Source: Candidatus Palauibacter rhopaloidicola
GTDB lineage: Bacteria > Gemmatimonadota > Gemmatimonadetes > Palauibacterales > Palauibacteraceae
Reading direction: 5' to 3'
DNA length: 64,000 nt
NCBI GenBank assembly: GCA_026914155.1
Contig: JAPPGH010000024.1
Location: forward strand, 1-64,000
In this document: positions 7,810 to 16,506 of the stretch, piece by piece
Numbering within the stretch: position 1 is the first letter of the stretch
How the letters are laid out: every line of letters begins with the position of its first letter
The notes under the pieces: model-generated
Told to the model about the DNA's origin: nothing
Databases searched by the model: none
Seen by the model: the letters and a program-made list of their open reading frames with translations, nothing else
Made by a program: the position numbers and the translations under genes

Positions 7810-9194
7810 TAGTCGGGTTCCGGACGGCGGCTCACGGATTCGAACGCCGTGAAGGCCTTGTGGAAATAGAGTTCGACGATTCCGGTCGGCCCGTTGCGCT
7901 GCTTGCCCACGATGAGTTCGGCCTTCCCCGCCAATCCCCGTTCCTCCACCTCTTCCGGCTTGCGGTGCATCTCCTCGCGGAAGATGAAGAGGACGACATC
8001 CGCATCCTGTTCGATCGCGCCCGACTCGCGCAGGTCGGAGAGCCTGGGCCGGTTCCCTTCGCGCTGTTCGGGCGCCCGCGAGAGCTGCGAGAGGGCGAGG
8101 AGCGGCACGCCCACCTCCTTGGCGATCGCCTTCAGCGACCGGGAGATCGCGCTGATCTCCTGCTGGCGGTTCTCGACCCGCGCCCCGCCGGACATCAGCT
8201 GCAGGTAGTCGAGCACGACGAGCCCGACGCCGACTTCCGCGTGCAGACGCCGCACCTTGGCGCGGAGTTCGATGGGCGAGATCGCGGGCGTATCGTCGAT
8301 CCAGATCGGGGCCGTGTTCAGGTGCCCGGCCCCGCTCGCCAGCCGCGTGAAGTCGTCGGATGACAATCGCCCCGTCCGGATCCGGCTCGAATCCACCTTG
8401 GACTCCGAGCTCAGCATGCGCTGGACGAGCGATTCTCTCGACATTTCAAGCGAGAAGATCGCCACCGGAACGTCCTCGGCGATCGCCGTGTGCTGGGCGA
8501 TGTTGAGCGCGAGGGCCGTCTTGCCCATCGAGGGGCGGCCGGCGAGCACGACCAGGTCGGCGGGCTGGAACCCCGCCGTCATGCGGTCGAGATCGGTGAA
8601 CCCGGACGCGACGCCGGTGATCGTGCCGGGGTTGCGCACGAGTTCGTCGATCCGGTCCATCGTCGAGCGCAGCACTTCCTTGATACGGACGAAGGTGCCG
8701 CGCTGCTCCGCTTGCGAGATCTCGAAGATCCTCTGTTCGGCGCGGTCGAGCGTCTCGTCGACCTCGCCCGATCCCGACTCGTAGGCGTCCTGGATGATCT
8801 CGGTGGCGCTGGAGATGAGCCGCCGGAGCACGGTCTTGTCGCGCAGAATCCGGCAGTGGTGGCCGACGTTGGCGGCGGTGGGCACCGCGTCCACGAGTTT
8901 CGCGAGGTACGCCATCCCCCCGACGGCCTCGAGTTCCGCGGCCGTCTGCAGTTCGTCCGCGAGCGTGACGGCGTCGATCACGTCGCCGCGCCCGTAGAGG
9001 CGCACCATCGCGCGGAAGATCCGGCGGTTGCCCTCCCGGTGGAAGCCGGAATCGTCGATCTGTTCGAGGGCGACGGCGACGGCATCGCCATCGATGAGCA
9101 TCGCCCCGAGAACCGAGATCTCGGCCTCTGCGGACCAGGGCGTGCGCCGGGCCTCGATGGCGTCGCTGGGGAGGCTGATCGCCGTGTCAACCAA
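7809..9194 (-). CDS. dnaB: Replicative DNA helicase
   Basis: This hexameric helicase unwinds DNA ahead of the replication fork. The 461 residues contain the N-terminal DnaB domain (AEISVLGAMLID, YGRGDVIDAVTLADEL), a linker, and the RecA-like core with Walker A AGRPSMGKTALALN near 213, the Walker B region LVVLDYLQLMSG, and SRSLKAIAKEVGVPLLALSQLSR. No intein is visible, and the length is normal. The start is a TTG with GCGAGG 6 nt upstream, inside the end of the uracil-DNA glycosylase gene (8-nt overlap). Its place in a mixed operon next to ispD, away from rplI/rpsR, is not the commonest context. Confidence 0.96.
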   Translation of the reverse strand: MVDTAISLPSDAIEARRTPWSAEAEISVLGAMLIDGDAVAVALEQIDDSGFHREGNRRIFRAMVRLYGRGDVIDAVTLADELQTAAELEAVGGMAYLAKLVDAVPTAANVGHHCRILRDKTVLRRLISSATEIIQDAYESGSGEVDETLDRAEQRIFEISQAEQRGTFVRIKEVLRSTMDRIDELVRNPGTITGVASGFTDLDRMTAGFQPADLVVLAGRPSMGKTALALNIAQHTAIAEDVPVAIFSLEMSRESLVQRMLSSESKVDSSRIRTGRLSSDDFTRLASGAGHLNTAPIWIDDTPAISPIELRAKVRRLHAEVGVGLVVLDYLQLMSGGARVENRQQEISAISRSLKAIAKEVGVPLLALSQLSRAPEQREGNRPRLSDLRESGAIEQDADVVLFIFREEMHRKPEEVEERGLAGKAELIVGKQRNGPTGIVELYFHKAFTAFESVSRRPEPD

Positions 9195-9975
9195 GGCGGG
9201 CCTCGCGATCTCCGATGCCAGCTTCGACGCCGTCGAGCATGCGGCGCACGATCTGCAGATCCTCCCATGTCGGCCGGATCCAGCCCGGGTTGCGGAGCAG
9301 CGCCGCCGGGTGGTAGGTGACGACGACGGGATACCCGGAATAGCGGTGCACGGCGCCCCGCAGCCGCCCCAGCGCGGACTTCGTTTCGAGCAGCGTGCGT
9401 GCGGCGAAGGCGCCGAAGGCGATGATCACCTCGGGTTCGATGAGCGCGAGCTGCCTCAGGAGGTAGGGAGAGCAGGCCGCGACCTCCTCGGGGAGCGGGT
9501 CGCGGTTCCGGGGCGGCCGGGACTTCAGCACGTTGCAGATGTAGACGGACTTCCGCGGAAGCCCGATCGACAGCAGCAGGCGGTCGAGCAGACCGCCGGC
9601 GCGGCCGACGAAGGGGCGGCCGGTGTCATCCTCGCGCGCCCCGGGCGCCTCCCCGACGCACACGACGCGGGCGTCCGCCGCGCCCTCGCCGAACACCGGG
9701 TTCTTCCGCGATTCGTGGAGCGTGCAGCGCGAGCAGGAGGCGACGAGCGCGGACAGCGCCTCCAGCTCCGGCGCCTCCGCGATCATCGGCTCCGTCACCG
9801 CCGGGCCGCGGCGGGTCCCCGCGTCGGCTCGCGCCGGGCTGCGCCCCGCGGCCAGGCCGCGCACGACCTCTTCGCGCGTCGCATGCTCGAGCATGAGCGC
9901 GTTTCCCTCCGCCGAGAGCGTCTGCTCGAGAAAGGTGCGCGCGAGCGCCCGGGCCTCGGCATCCGGCGGGTTCAC
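9187..9975 (-). CDS. Family 4 (thermostable-type, Fe-S) uracil-DNA glycosylase
   Basis: This base-excision repair enzyme removes uracil from DNA. The 262-residue protein has a poorly conserved N-terminal ~75 residues, then the conserved CSRCTLHESRKNPVFGEG, catalytic-site GEAPGAREDDTGRPFVGRAG, YICNVLKSRPPRNRDP and the second motif YHPAALLRNP. Four cysteines (two in CSRC, one in ICNV, one in ACSPYL) fit the family 4 [4Fe-4S] cluster. It overlaps coaBC by 4 nt (ATGA) and dnaB by 8 nt. Confidence 0.92.
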   Translation of the reverse strand: MNPPDAEARALARTFLEQTLSAEGNALMLEHATREEVVRGLAAGRSPARADAGTRRGPAVTEPMIAEAPELEALSALVASCSRCTLHESRKNPVFGEGAADARVVCVGEAPGAREDDTGRPFVGRAGGLLDRLLLSIGLPRKSVYICNVLKSRPPRNRDPLPEEVAACSPYLLRQLALIEPEVIIAFGAFAARTLLETKSALGRLRGAVHRYSGYPVVVTYHPAALLRNPGWIRPTWEDLQIVRRMLDGVEAGIGDREARLG

Positions 9976-11189
9976 CTCCCGGCCGCCGCGGGGATCGCGG
10001 CTTCGACCCGGTCGAGCAACGCGTCCGCCAACTCCGTCTTCTTCGCCAACGGCAACTCCTCGACCCTGCCGCTCCGGTCGATCAACGTGATGCGGTTCGT
10101 CTCGGACTCGAATCCCGCGCCGGGCTCCACGGCCGAGTTCACGGCGACGAGGTGCATGCCCTTGCGCTCGAGTTTCTCCCGTCCGCGGGTGAGAAGGTCC
10201 TCCGTCTCGAGCGCGAACCCCAGAGTAAAGATTCCCTCCCGCTCGCGGAACGCCCGCGTCTCCAGCAGCAGGTCCGGTCCCGCGCGCAGCGCGAGTTCGA
10301 ACCCCTTCCCGTTCCCGTCCGTCTTCCTGATCTTCGCGTCCGCCGCGCGGGCCGGCTCGAAATCGCCGACGGCGGCGGCCATCAACAGGATGTCCGCATC
10401 CGTCAACGCGGTCTCAAGCGCGGCGAGCATCTCGCCGGCCGTCTCGACCTCCACCACGTCGGGCCCCGCGGGCCGCGGCATCCGGCCGGGTCCGCTGATG
10501 AGCGTGACGTCGCCCCCGCGCCGCCAGGCGGCTTCGGCGAGCGCGAACCCCATGCGGCCCGACGAACGGTTCGTGATGAAGCGGACGGGATCCAGCGCGG
10601 CCCTCGTCGGCCCCGCCGTGGCGACGACCTTCCGTCCGCGCAGGCCGGTCGCCGTCTCCAGCGCCCGCCCGATGCGCGGCACGATCTCCTCGGGCTCGAG
10701 CAGCCGCCCCGGCCCGCTCTCCCCCTCCGCGAGCGGACCATCGGCGGGTCCCGCGATCCCGTAGCCGACCTCGACCAGCCGCGCGACGTTCGCCTGCGTG
10801 ATCGGATGCTCCCACATCCGCGTGTTCATCGCAGGACAGACGATCACCGGCGCGCGCGAGGCCAGCACGGCGGTCGTCGCCAGGTCGTCCGCGGCCCCGG
10901 CCGCGAGCCGGGAGATGAGGTTGGCCGTCGCGGGCGCGATGACGACGACATCGGCTTCGAGCCCGAGATCCAGGTGCGCCATGGGCCGGTCCCACAGCGA
11001 CGCGTGCACGGGGCGGCCCGTGATCCCCTCGAAGGTGACGCGCCCGATGAAACGCTCGGCCGACGCCGTGAGGATGACTTCGACGCCGGCCCCGGCCTCG
11101 ATCAGGCGGCGGGTGAGGATCGCGCTCTTGTACGCGGCGATCCCGCCGGATACGACGAGCAGCACGCGACGACCGTCGAAGGGCCGCAC
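9972..11189 (-). CDS. coaBC: Bifunctional phosphopantothenoylcysteine decarboxylase/phosphopantothenate-cysteine ligase
   Basis: This flavoprotein carries out two steps of coenzyme A synthesis. The first ~180 residues are the CoaC decarboxylase (VVSGGIAAYKSAILTRRL, catalytic-site APATANLISRLAAG, CPAMNTRMWEHP). The remainder is the CoaB ligase (VVATAGPTRAALDPVRFITN, SSGRMGFALAEAA, MAAAVGDFEP, KIRKTDG, VAVNSAVEPGAGFESETN). The 405 residues match the normal fused form. It lies 16 nt downstream of rpoZ, a common pairing with gmk-rpoZ-coaBC in many phyla. Confidence 0.97.
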   Translation of the reverse strand: MRPFDGRRVLLVVSGGIAAYKSAILTRRLIEAGAGVEVILTASAERFIGRVTFEGITGRPVHASLWDRPMAHLDLGLEADVVVIAPATANLISRLAAGAADDLATTAVLASRAPVIVCPAMNTRMWEHPITQANVARLVEVGYGIAGPADGPLAEGESGPGRLLEPEEIVPRIGRALETATGLRGRKVVATAGPTRAALDPVRFITNRSSGRMGFALAEAAWRRGGDVTLISGPGRMPRPAGPDVVEVETAGEMLAALETALTDADILLMAAAVGDFEPARAADAKIRKTDGNGKGFELALRAGPDLLLETRAFREREGIFTLGFALETEDLLTRGREKLERKGMHLVAVNSAVEPGAGFESETNRITLIDRSGRVEELPLAKKTELADALLDRVEAAIPAAAGR

Positions 11190-11205
11190 GGAGGCGCCTG
11201 GCGCC

Positions 11206-11427
11206 CTAGGGCATCAGGGTGGGGCGCGCCCGGACGAGCCGGTATTGCAGCTTCTTTTCCTCCGAGGTCAGCGCGTCCGCGGCGACCGTCGTCAGCTTTT
11301 CCGCGCCGTACGGCGAGCGTTCGAGCGGGAGGGCGTTCAGTTCGCGCGCATACTTCGCGGCGATGAGCACGCCCAGGTACTTGTTGGTCGCCGCCTTCGC
11401 CACGGCGTCCGGCGTAAACACCTTCAT
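11206..11427 (-). CDS. rpoZ: RNA polymerase omega subunit
   Basis: This small subunit helps assemble RNA polymerase. The 73-residue protein from the ATG at 11427 (MKVFTPDAVAKAATNKY) has the family's N-terminal helix and KYARELNALP with EKLTTVAADALTSEEKKL. A GAGGGAGAG Shine-Dalgarno precedes this ATG; an upstream in-frame extension of eight residues is less likely. The position between gmk and coaBC supports the call strongly. Confidence 0.93.
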   Translation of the reverse strand: MKVFTPDAVAKAATNKYLGVLIAAKYARELNALPLERSPYGAEKLTTVAADALTSEEKKLQYRLVRARPTLMP

Positions 11428-11505
11428 TCCATCTCTCCCTCGATCTCTCACTTCCGTGCCGCGGCCCTCGCCGAACCGCGCGCCTCCGGGAATCTACCAC
11501 ATGCG

Positions 11506-12162
11506 TCAAAGGGCATCCAACTCCCCGATGATGCGTCTCACGTAGCGCCGGTCCGCCGCTCCGAGCCGGCGGGCGGGCACGAGTCCCTCCGCCACGAGCG
11601 CCGATACTTCGGCGACCGCCTCCTCGATGCGGTCGTTGACGACGAGCCGGTCGAACTCCGCCGCGGCCTTCAGCTCCGACCGCGCGTTCGTGAGCCGCCG
11701 CCGGAGCTGCTCCGGGCTCTCGCTGCCCCGCCCCCTGAGCTGCCGCGCAATCCGCTCGGCGGTGGGCGGGACGATGAAGATCGAGAGCGCTTCCGCGACG
11801 GCCTCCCACACCTGGCGGGCCCCCTGCACGTCGATGTCGAGCAGGAGATGCGCGCCCGCTTCCCGCGCCCGGTCAAGGTTGTCGCGCGGCGTCCCGTACC
11901 GTTCGCCGTGGACGGTCGCGTGTTCGAGCATGGCCCCCGAGTCCACGAGCGCCTCGAACCGGCTCCGCGAGACGAAGCGGTAGTCCACGCCATCCCGTTC
12001 GCGCGCCCGCGGCGCCCGCGTCGTCATCGAGACCGAAAACAGGAAGCCGGGGGAGCGGGCCTCGGCGAGCAGCCGGTCGCGGATCGTCGTCTTCCCCGCC
12101 CCGGAAGGACCGGACAGAACGACGGGAAAGAGGGTACGGGACGCGGCGGCCGCGGGGCTCAC
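11506..12162 (-). CDS. gmk: Guanylate kinase
   Basis: This enzyme phosphorylates GMP to GDP. Residues 16-24 carry the P-loop SGPSGAGKTT. The GMP-binding part shows SVSMTTRAPRARERDGVDYRF, EHATVHGERYGTP and LLLDIDVQGARQV, and the lid region is RLRGRGSE-like with RRRLTNARSEL. The 218-residue length is typical. The GTG start overlaps the yicC stop by 4 nt. yicC-gmk-rpoZ-coaBC is a conserved bacterial order. Confidence 0.96.
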   Translation of the reverse strand: MSPAAAASRTLFPVVLSGPSGAGKTTIRDRLLAEARSPGFLFSVSMTTRAPRARERDGVDYRFVSRSRFEALVDSGAMLEHATVHGERYGTPRDNLDRAREAGAHLLLDIDVQGARQVWEAVAEALSIFIVPPTAERIARQLRGRGSESPEQLRRRLTNARSELKAAAEFDRLVVNDRIEEAVAEVSALVAEGLVPARRLGAADRRYVRRIIGELDAL

Positions 12163-13040
12163 TCGACGTTTTCCACCTGCTCGCGGAGCCGCTCGATCTC
12201 GTTCTTCGCTTCCACCACGAGTCTCGAGATGCGGGAGTCGTTCGCCTTCGCGCCCAGCGTGTTGAATTCGCGCTGCAACTCCTGCACGAGAAAGCCGAGG
12301 CGCCGCCCCACCGGCTCGTCGACCGGAGCCTCGAGGAACTCCTCGAAGGCTTCCACGTGCGAGCGGGCGCGCACGAGTTCCTCGCTGATCTCCCAGCGGT
12401 CCGCGATGAGAGCGATCTCGCGCAGCAGCCGGTCCTCATCCAGACTCTTCCCGGCCAGGTCCGCGACCGCGTCACGGAGCCGGCGCCGCTCGCGCTCAAG
12501 CCGTTCCGGCGCCAACGCCTCCGCGCCATCGATCGCCTCCCGCAGCCCGGCCAGGCGTCCCCGAAGGTCGACCTCGAGCCGCCCCCCCTCCCGATCGCGC
12601 ATCTCCACCAGCAGGTCGAGCGCCTCCGCCGCCGCCTGCTTCACATCGTCCGACTCCGGCACGAACTCCCCGCCCTCGCCGCCGGCCCTGCGGAAGATCC
12701 CGCCCACGCCCAGCAGCGAAGCCATGTCCGGTTCGCCGGACACCCCGAAGTCGTCCCGGAGCCGCGCGCACGCGTCGAGCACTTCCCGCACGCGCGCCTC
12801 GTCCAGGCTCGCGCCGCCCGCCGCCGGGGCGCCCTCCACGCGGACGAAGAGATCCAGGCGGCCGCGCCGGGCCCGGGACTCCGCGAGGGCGCGAAGCTCG
12901 CTTTCCGCGCGCTCCACGCCGGGGGGCGCCTTCACCACGACCTTCAGCCCCCGGGAATTCACCGAGCGCGCTTCGACCGTCACGGTTCCGGTCTCCCGCG
13001 TCACGGTCGCCGAGCCGTAGCCGGTCATGCTGCGAATCAC
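12159..13040 (-). CDS. yicC: YicC-family endoribonuclease
   Basis: YicC proteins are endoribonucleases linked to RNA decay and stationary-phase survival. The 293 residues start with the signature IRSMTGYGSATVTRE and VEARSVNSRGLKV, and end with the DUF1732-type C-terminus (LGFLVQELQREFNTLGAKAND, IVEAKNEIERLREQVENVE-like). GGAGAGG before the GTG at 13040 supports that start over the ATG four codons later. It is the first gene of the long left-hand operon; the neighbouring barrel gene ends 31 nt upstream. Confidence 0.94.
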   Translation of the reverse strand: MIRSMTGYGSATVTRETGTVTVEARSVNSRGLKVVVKAPPGVERAESELRALAESRARRGRLDLFVRVEGAPAAGGASLDEARVREVLDACARLRDDFGVSGEPDMASLLGVGGIFRRAGGEGGEFVPESDDVKQAAAEALDLLVEMRDREGGRLEVDLRGRLAGLREAIDGAEALAPERLERERRRLRDAVADLAGKSLDEDRLLREIALIADRWEISEELVRARSHVEAFEEFLEAPVDEPVGRRLGFLVQELQREFNTLGAKANDSRISRLVVEAKNEIERLREQVENVE

Positions 13041-13071
13041 GTCGACCTCTCCGCTTTCGGCGCCCGCCCCG

Positions 13072-14925
13072 TCAATTGAAGAACTCCCAGCGAAGACCGT
13101 ACACGTTGACCTGCCGCGGGAACCCGGCCCCCTGAAAATCTCCGAGTTGATCCGCCCCCAGGTTGCCGAAACGCCAGAAGAACCGAAAGTCGGCGATCTT
13201 GAACATCAGGTACCCGCCCATCCAACTGTCGGCTTCCAGCATCACGGGGTCGGGCGAGCCCGGGAGGGGGACCAGCCGCTCGCCGCGGCGGTCGATGTGC
13301 AGGGACACCCAGATCCGGAGGTTCTCGTCGAAGAAGGTGTCGGACAGAAACAGTTCCGTGCGGAACAGGCGGTCGGGAAGGAAGAGGGTCTCGGCGCCGC
13401 GGGAGTCGAACTTTCGCCACGAAGCGCGCAGGCGGATCGGCTCCACTCCCCGCAGCAGGACCCCGAGGGGCACCACCGGCCCGTCGAAGCGCACCTCCAG
13501 CGACGTGATGTCCACCTCCCCCGAGTCCGCGACGACGAGCCGGTCGAAGGGGGCGCCGAAGCCGACCTGTCGATCCATCCACTGCTCCGAGTAGCGGCCG
13601 CCGAGGTTGAACGGCCCGATCTCCAGCGCCGCGGACGCGCCGCGGGAGTCGAACCGCACGCTGTCCGCGAGCGGGAATTCCGAGGTGTCGAGGCTGTCGA
13701 GCATGGGATGCTGGGGGAAGCCGACGCCCCGGGTCCCCCCCGCGGTGAAGGCCCGCAACTCGATCGGAAACAGGAGCCTCTCCCGGAAGGCGATCCCCGC
13801 CCGCCAGGACTCGGTCGGGAACTCGTTCCAGCTCGCGAGTTCCGCCCCTCCCTCGAGCGCGAAGGGGCCGATGGGCTGCCAGGCGGAGAGATCCGCGAGG
13901 CGCGATGCGTAGGCGTCGCGCCCGGCGAAACGGAGCCCCATCGAGATCCCTCCCGACCCGGGTTGCGCCGAGAACCGCAGCCCGACGCCATCCGCGCCCC
14001 GCTGCCGCGGCGAAATGCTGTCCGGCAGGTTGGCGACGACATCCGTGAAGGTCGTGGCCTGTCCGTAGGCCTCGAACTGGGCCCGTTGGCCTAGGTTGGC
14101 CCGCGTCCGGAGCACCAACTCCCGACGCGAGAAATTCAGCGTGTCGAGCCCGGTGCGGTCGATCGTCTCGGAACGATACGCGAGCTGAACCCCGAAATCG
14201 TTCGAGCGCGGCATCCACGAGAAGCGGCCCTGTACCGCGAAGCGGTCCTGGTTGTTCTGCCGGTCCCGGACGTCGTGCCGCTCGAAGGAGGCTTCCACGT
14301 TGGACGCGCCGCCCAGCGAGTTGGCGAAGACGGCGTCGAGGATCTCGGAGCGCGGGGTCCCGGTCACGCCGCTGACGCGCGAGTAGGCCTGGACCCCGTC
14401 GTGGCGGATGAGGTCGACGTCGATGACGAGGCCGTCCGCGCCGCGATACACGCGCACGCGGTCGACGTAGTTCAGCGACACCCGCCGCAGGTCCGCCTGG
14501 GTTCGGGAGAGAGGGAGGATTTCGCGGCCGTCGATGTAGAGGGTCACGAGCCCCGGTCCGAAGCCGCCGTCGAAGACGTGGTGCGGCCCCTGATAGAACT
14601 CGCCGCGAACGCCCGTGATGCCGGGAACGTGCTCGAGCAGGAGTTCGAGGAGGGTGAACGAGGGGGAGGAGTGTACGCACTCCCGGTCGCAGTCGATGAT
14701 CTCGTGCGCGGGGCCGCGCAGGCCCGTCAGCCGCCCCGGAAAGCTCTGCGCCCGACCCGGCACGCTGTCGGCGAACGCGGCGAGGACCGAATCGGGCACG
14801 ACCTCCAGGCTGTCCAGACCCGGTGGCAGGCTGTCCGGGACGGGCGGATCCTGTGCATGCGCCGCCGAGACGCCCCCGACCGCGAGCAACAGCGCGCCCA
14901 GCAGCGGCCCACCGAGTTTCGTCAC
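13072..14925 (-). CDS. TonB-dependent-receptor-like outer-membrane protein with plug domain
   Basis: From the GTG at 14925 the 617-residue product has a signal peptide (LLGALLLAVGGVSAAHA, then Q) and a plug-like region at about 75-165 with LLELLLEHVPGI, GLVTLYIDGREI and YVDRVRVYRGADG. Many alternating beta strands follow, and the C-terminus is YGLRWEFFN, an aromatic barrel end. The GTG overlaps the pepA stop as GTGA; an ATG 24 nt upstream is possible. No clear TonB box or carboxypeptidase-like N-domain is seen. Transport of a ligand across the outer membrane is inferred from the family; the ligand is unknown. Confidence 0.75.
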   Translation of the reverse strand: MTKLGGPLLGALLLAVGGVSAAHAQDPPVPDSLPPGLDSLEVVPDSVLAAFADSVPGRAQSFPGRLTGLRGPAHEIIDCDRECVHSSPSFTLLELLLEHVPGITGVRGEFYQGPHHVFDGGFGPGLVTLYIDGREILPLSRTQADLRRVSLNYVDRVRVYRGADGLVIDVDLIRHDGVQAYSRVSGVTGTPRSEILDAVFANSLGGASNVEASFERHDVRDRQNNQDRFAVQGRFSWMPRSNDFGVQLAYRSETIDRTGLDTLNFSRRELVLRTRANLGQRAQFEAYGQATTFTDVVANLPDSISPRQRGADGVGLRFSAQPGSGGISMGLRFAGRDAYASRLADLSAWQPIGPFALEGGAELASWNEFPTESWRAGIAFRERLLFPIELRAFTAGGTRGVGFPQHPMLDSLDTSEFPLADSVRFDSRGASAALEIGPFNLGGRYSEQWMDRQVGFGAPFDRLVVADSGEVDITSLEVRFDGPVVPLGVLLRGVEPIRLRASWRKFDSRGAETLFLPDRLFRTELFLSDTFFDENLRIWVSLHIDRRGERLVPLPGSPDPVMLEADSWMGGYLMFKIADFRFFWRFGNLGADQLGDFQGAGFPRQVNVYGLRWEFFN

Positions 14926-16367
14926 GCTCGCCGGCGGACGCGCAGCCATTCATGGACGAGGCGGACCCCGACCCCGGTGGCTCCCTTCGGCTGCCAGCCG
15001 CGCGCCTCCTTCGCCCACGCCGTGCCCGCGATGTCGAGGTGGGCCCAGGGCACCTCGTCCGACACGAACTCGCGCAGGAACCAGCCCGCGGTGATCGTGC
15101 CCCCGCCCCGGCCGCCGATGTTCTTGATGTCCGCGATGTCGGAGTCGAGTTGCGCCCGATACGCCTTCCACAGCGGCAGGGGCCACGTCCGCTCCCCGGT
15201 CGCCTCGCCGGCCTCGGACAGCTCGTCCGCGATGCCCCGGTCGTTGGCGAGCACCGCCACCGCGTGGTGGCCGAGGGCGACGACGCAGGCCCCGGTCAGC
15301 GTGGCCATGTCGACGATCGCGACCGGGTCCAGCCGCTGCGCGTAGGTCAGGGCGTCCGAGAGGATGAGGCGACCCTCCGCGTCCGTGTTGATGACCTCGA
15401 TCGACTTGCCCGACAGGCCACGGATCACATCCCCCGGCTTCACCGCGTCGCCCGCAGGGAGATTCTCCGTCGCGGGCACGAGGCCGATCACGCGCTGCGG
15501 GATGTCGAGGCGCGCCGCCGCGATCAGGACGCCGAACACGGCCGCGGCGCCCGCCATGTCGTACTTCATGTCCTCCATGCCCGAGGCGGGCTTGAGCGAG
15601 ATCCCGCCCGCATCGAAGGTCACGCCCTTGCCGACGACGACGACGGGGTCGCCGCCCGACCCCTCGTGCTCCATCTCGATGAAGCGCGGCTCCTCGACGG
15701 ATCCGCGCGCCACGGTGAGGAGGCCTCCGAATCCTTCCTCCTCCAGCCGCTCCCGGTCCCGGACCTCGACCCGGAAGCCGTATTCCTCCGCCAGCCGCTC
15801 CGCCTCCGCCGCGAGGTAGCGCGGCGTCGCCACGTTGCCCGGCAGCGTCACGAGTTCGCGCGTGGCGTTCTGCGCCTCGGCAAGCACGCACCCCCGCCGC
15901 ACGGCGGCCTCGGCCTCCGCACCGGCCTCGCCCCCGGCGATGAGGACGCGCTCGTCCGGCGCCTCCGTGCGGCCTTCCGCGTCGCGGAGCCCGTCGTAAC
16001 GCCAGTCGCCCAGCGCGAGCCCCTCGGCGGATGCCTGCCACACGGCGCCGTCCGCCGTCTCCGGCACGCGGAACCCGACGGACCCGAGGCCGCGCTCGCG
16101 AGCCGCCCTGACCCCGGCTCCCGCCGCCCGCCGGCACGATTCGGCCAGCGGCCTCGCTCCGGCGTTGAGGCGCACGACGAAGACGTCCGGCGCCTCCGCG
16201 GACCCGAGGCGTACCCAGCCCGACGCCTCGCCGGAGCGGCCGTGGCCCTCCAGCCACGCCGCCGCCGGGCCTTCCCACCACTCTCCCGTCGCCTCCGCGT
16301 CATCGAACCACGGGACCACGAGAGCGTCCAGTTCACGTTCGACGGGTATCCCCGGGCGTATCTCCAC
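14922..16367 (-). CDS. pepA: Leucyl aminopeptidase (M17)
   Basis: This cytosolic two-metal exopeptidase removes N-terminal residues. The catalytic domain shows NATRELVTLPGNVATP, VVVGKGVTFDAGGISLKP, MEDMKYDMAGAAAV and the signature NTDAEGRLILSDAL, which carry the metal-binding Lys, Asp and Glu residues and the catalytic Arg. The 481-residue length is normal. The frame is open much further upstream, but the chosen GTG at 16367 is preceded by AAGGAAGG and begins the conserved part. The upstream extension crosses the gltA terminator hairpin. Confidence 0.93.
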   Translation of the reverse strand: MEIRPGIPVERELDALVVPWFDDAEATGEWWEGPAAAWLEGHGRSGEASGWVRLGSAEAPDVFVVRLNAGARPLAESCRRAAGAGVRAARERGLGSVGFRVPETADGAVWQASAEGLALGDWRYDGLRDAEGRTEAPDERVLIAGGEAGAEAEAAVRRGCVLAEAQNATRELVTLPGNVATPRYLAAEAERLAEEYGFRVEVRDRERLEEEGFGGLLTVARGSVEEPRFIEMEHEGSGGDPVVVVGKGVTFDAGGISLKPASGMEDMKYDMAGAAAVFGVLIAAARLDIPQRVIGLVPATENLPAGDAVKPGDVIRGLSGKSIEVINTDAEGRLILSDALTYAQRLDPVAIVDMATLTGACVVALGHHAVAVLANDRGIADELSEAGEATGERTWPLPLWKAYRAQLDSDIADIKNIGGRGGGTITAGWFLREFVSDEVPWAHLDIAGTAWAKEARGWQPKGATGVGVRLVHEWLRVRRRA

Positions 16368-16396
16368 CGACACCTTCCTTGTCTCGACCCTTGTAT

Positions 16397-16446
16397 CAAC
16401 GAAAGAAGCGGGCTCGGCAGCCCCTCTGGAGGCCTGCGGCCCGCTT
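16397..16446 (-). terminator. Probable intrinsic terminator after citrate synthase gene
   Basis: A 9-bp perfect outer stem (GAAGCGGGC with GCCCGCTTC) with a further paired inner part is followed on the minus strand by the T-rich TTCTTTCGTT. It lies 60 nt past the gltA stop and just upstream of the pepA start. Confidence 0.7.
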
Positions 16447-16506
16447 CCGTTGGCGTGATGGCCGGCGCCGCACGCGGCGGGCTCCGGCCCCTTCCGCGAC
16501 TTCGGC

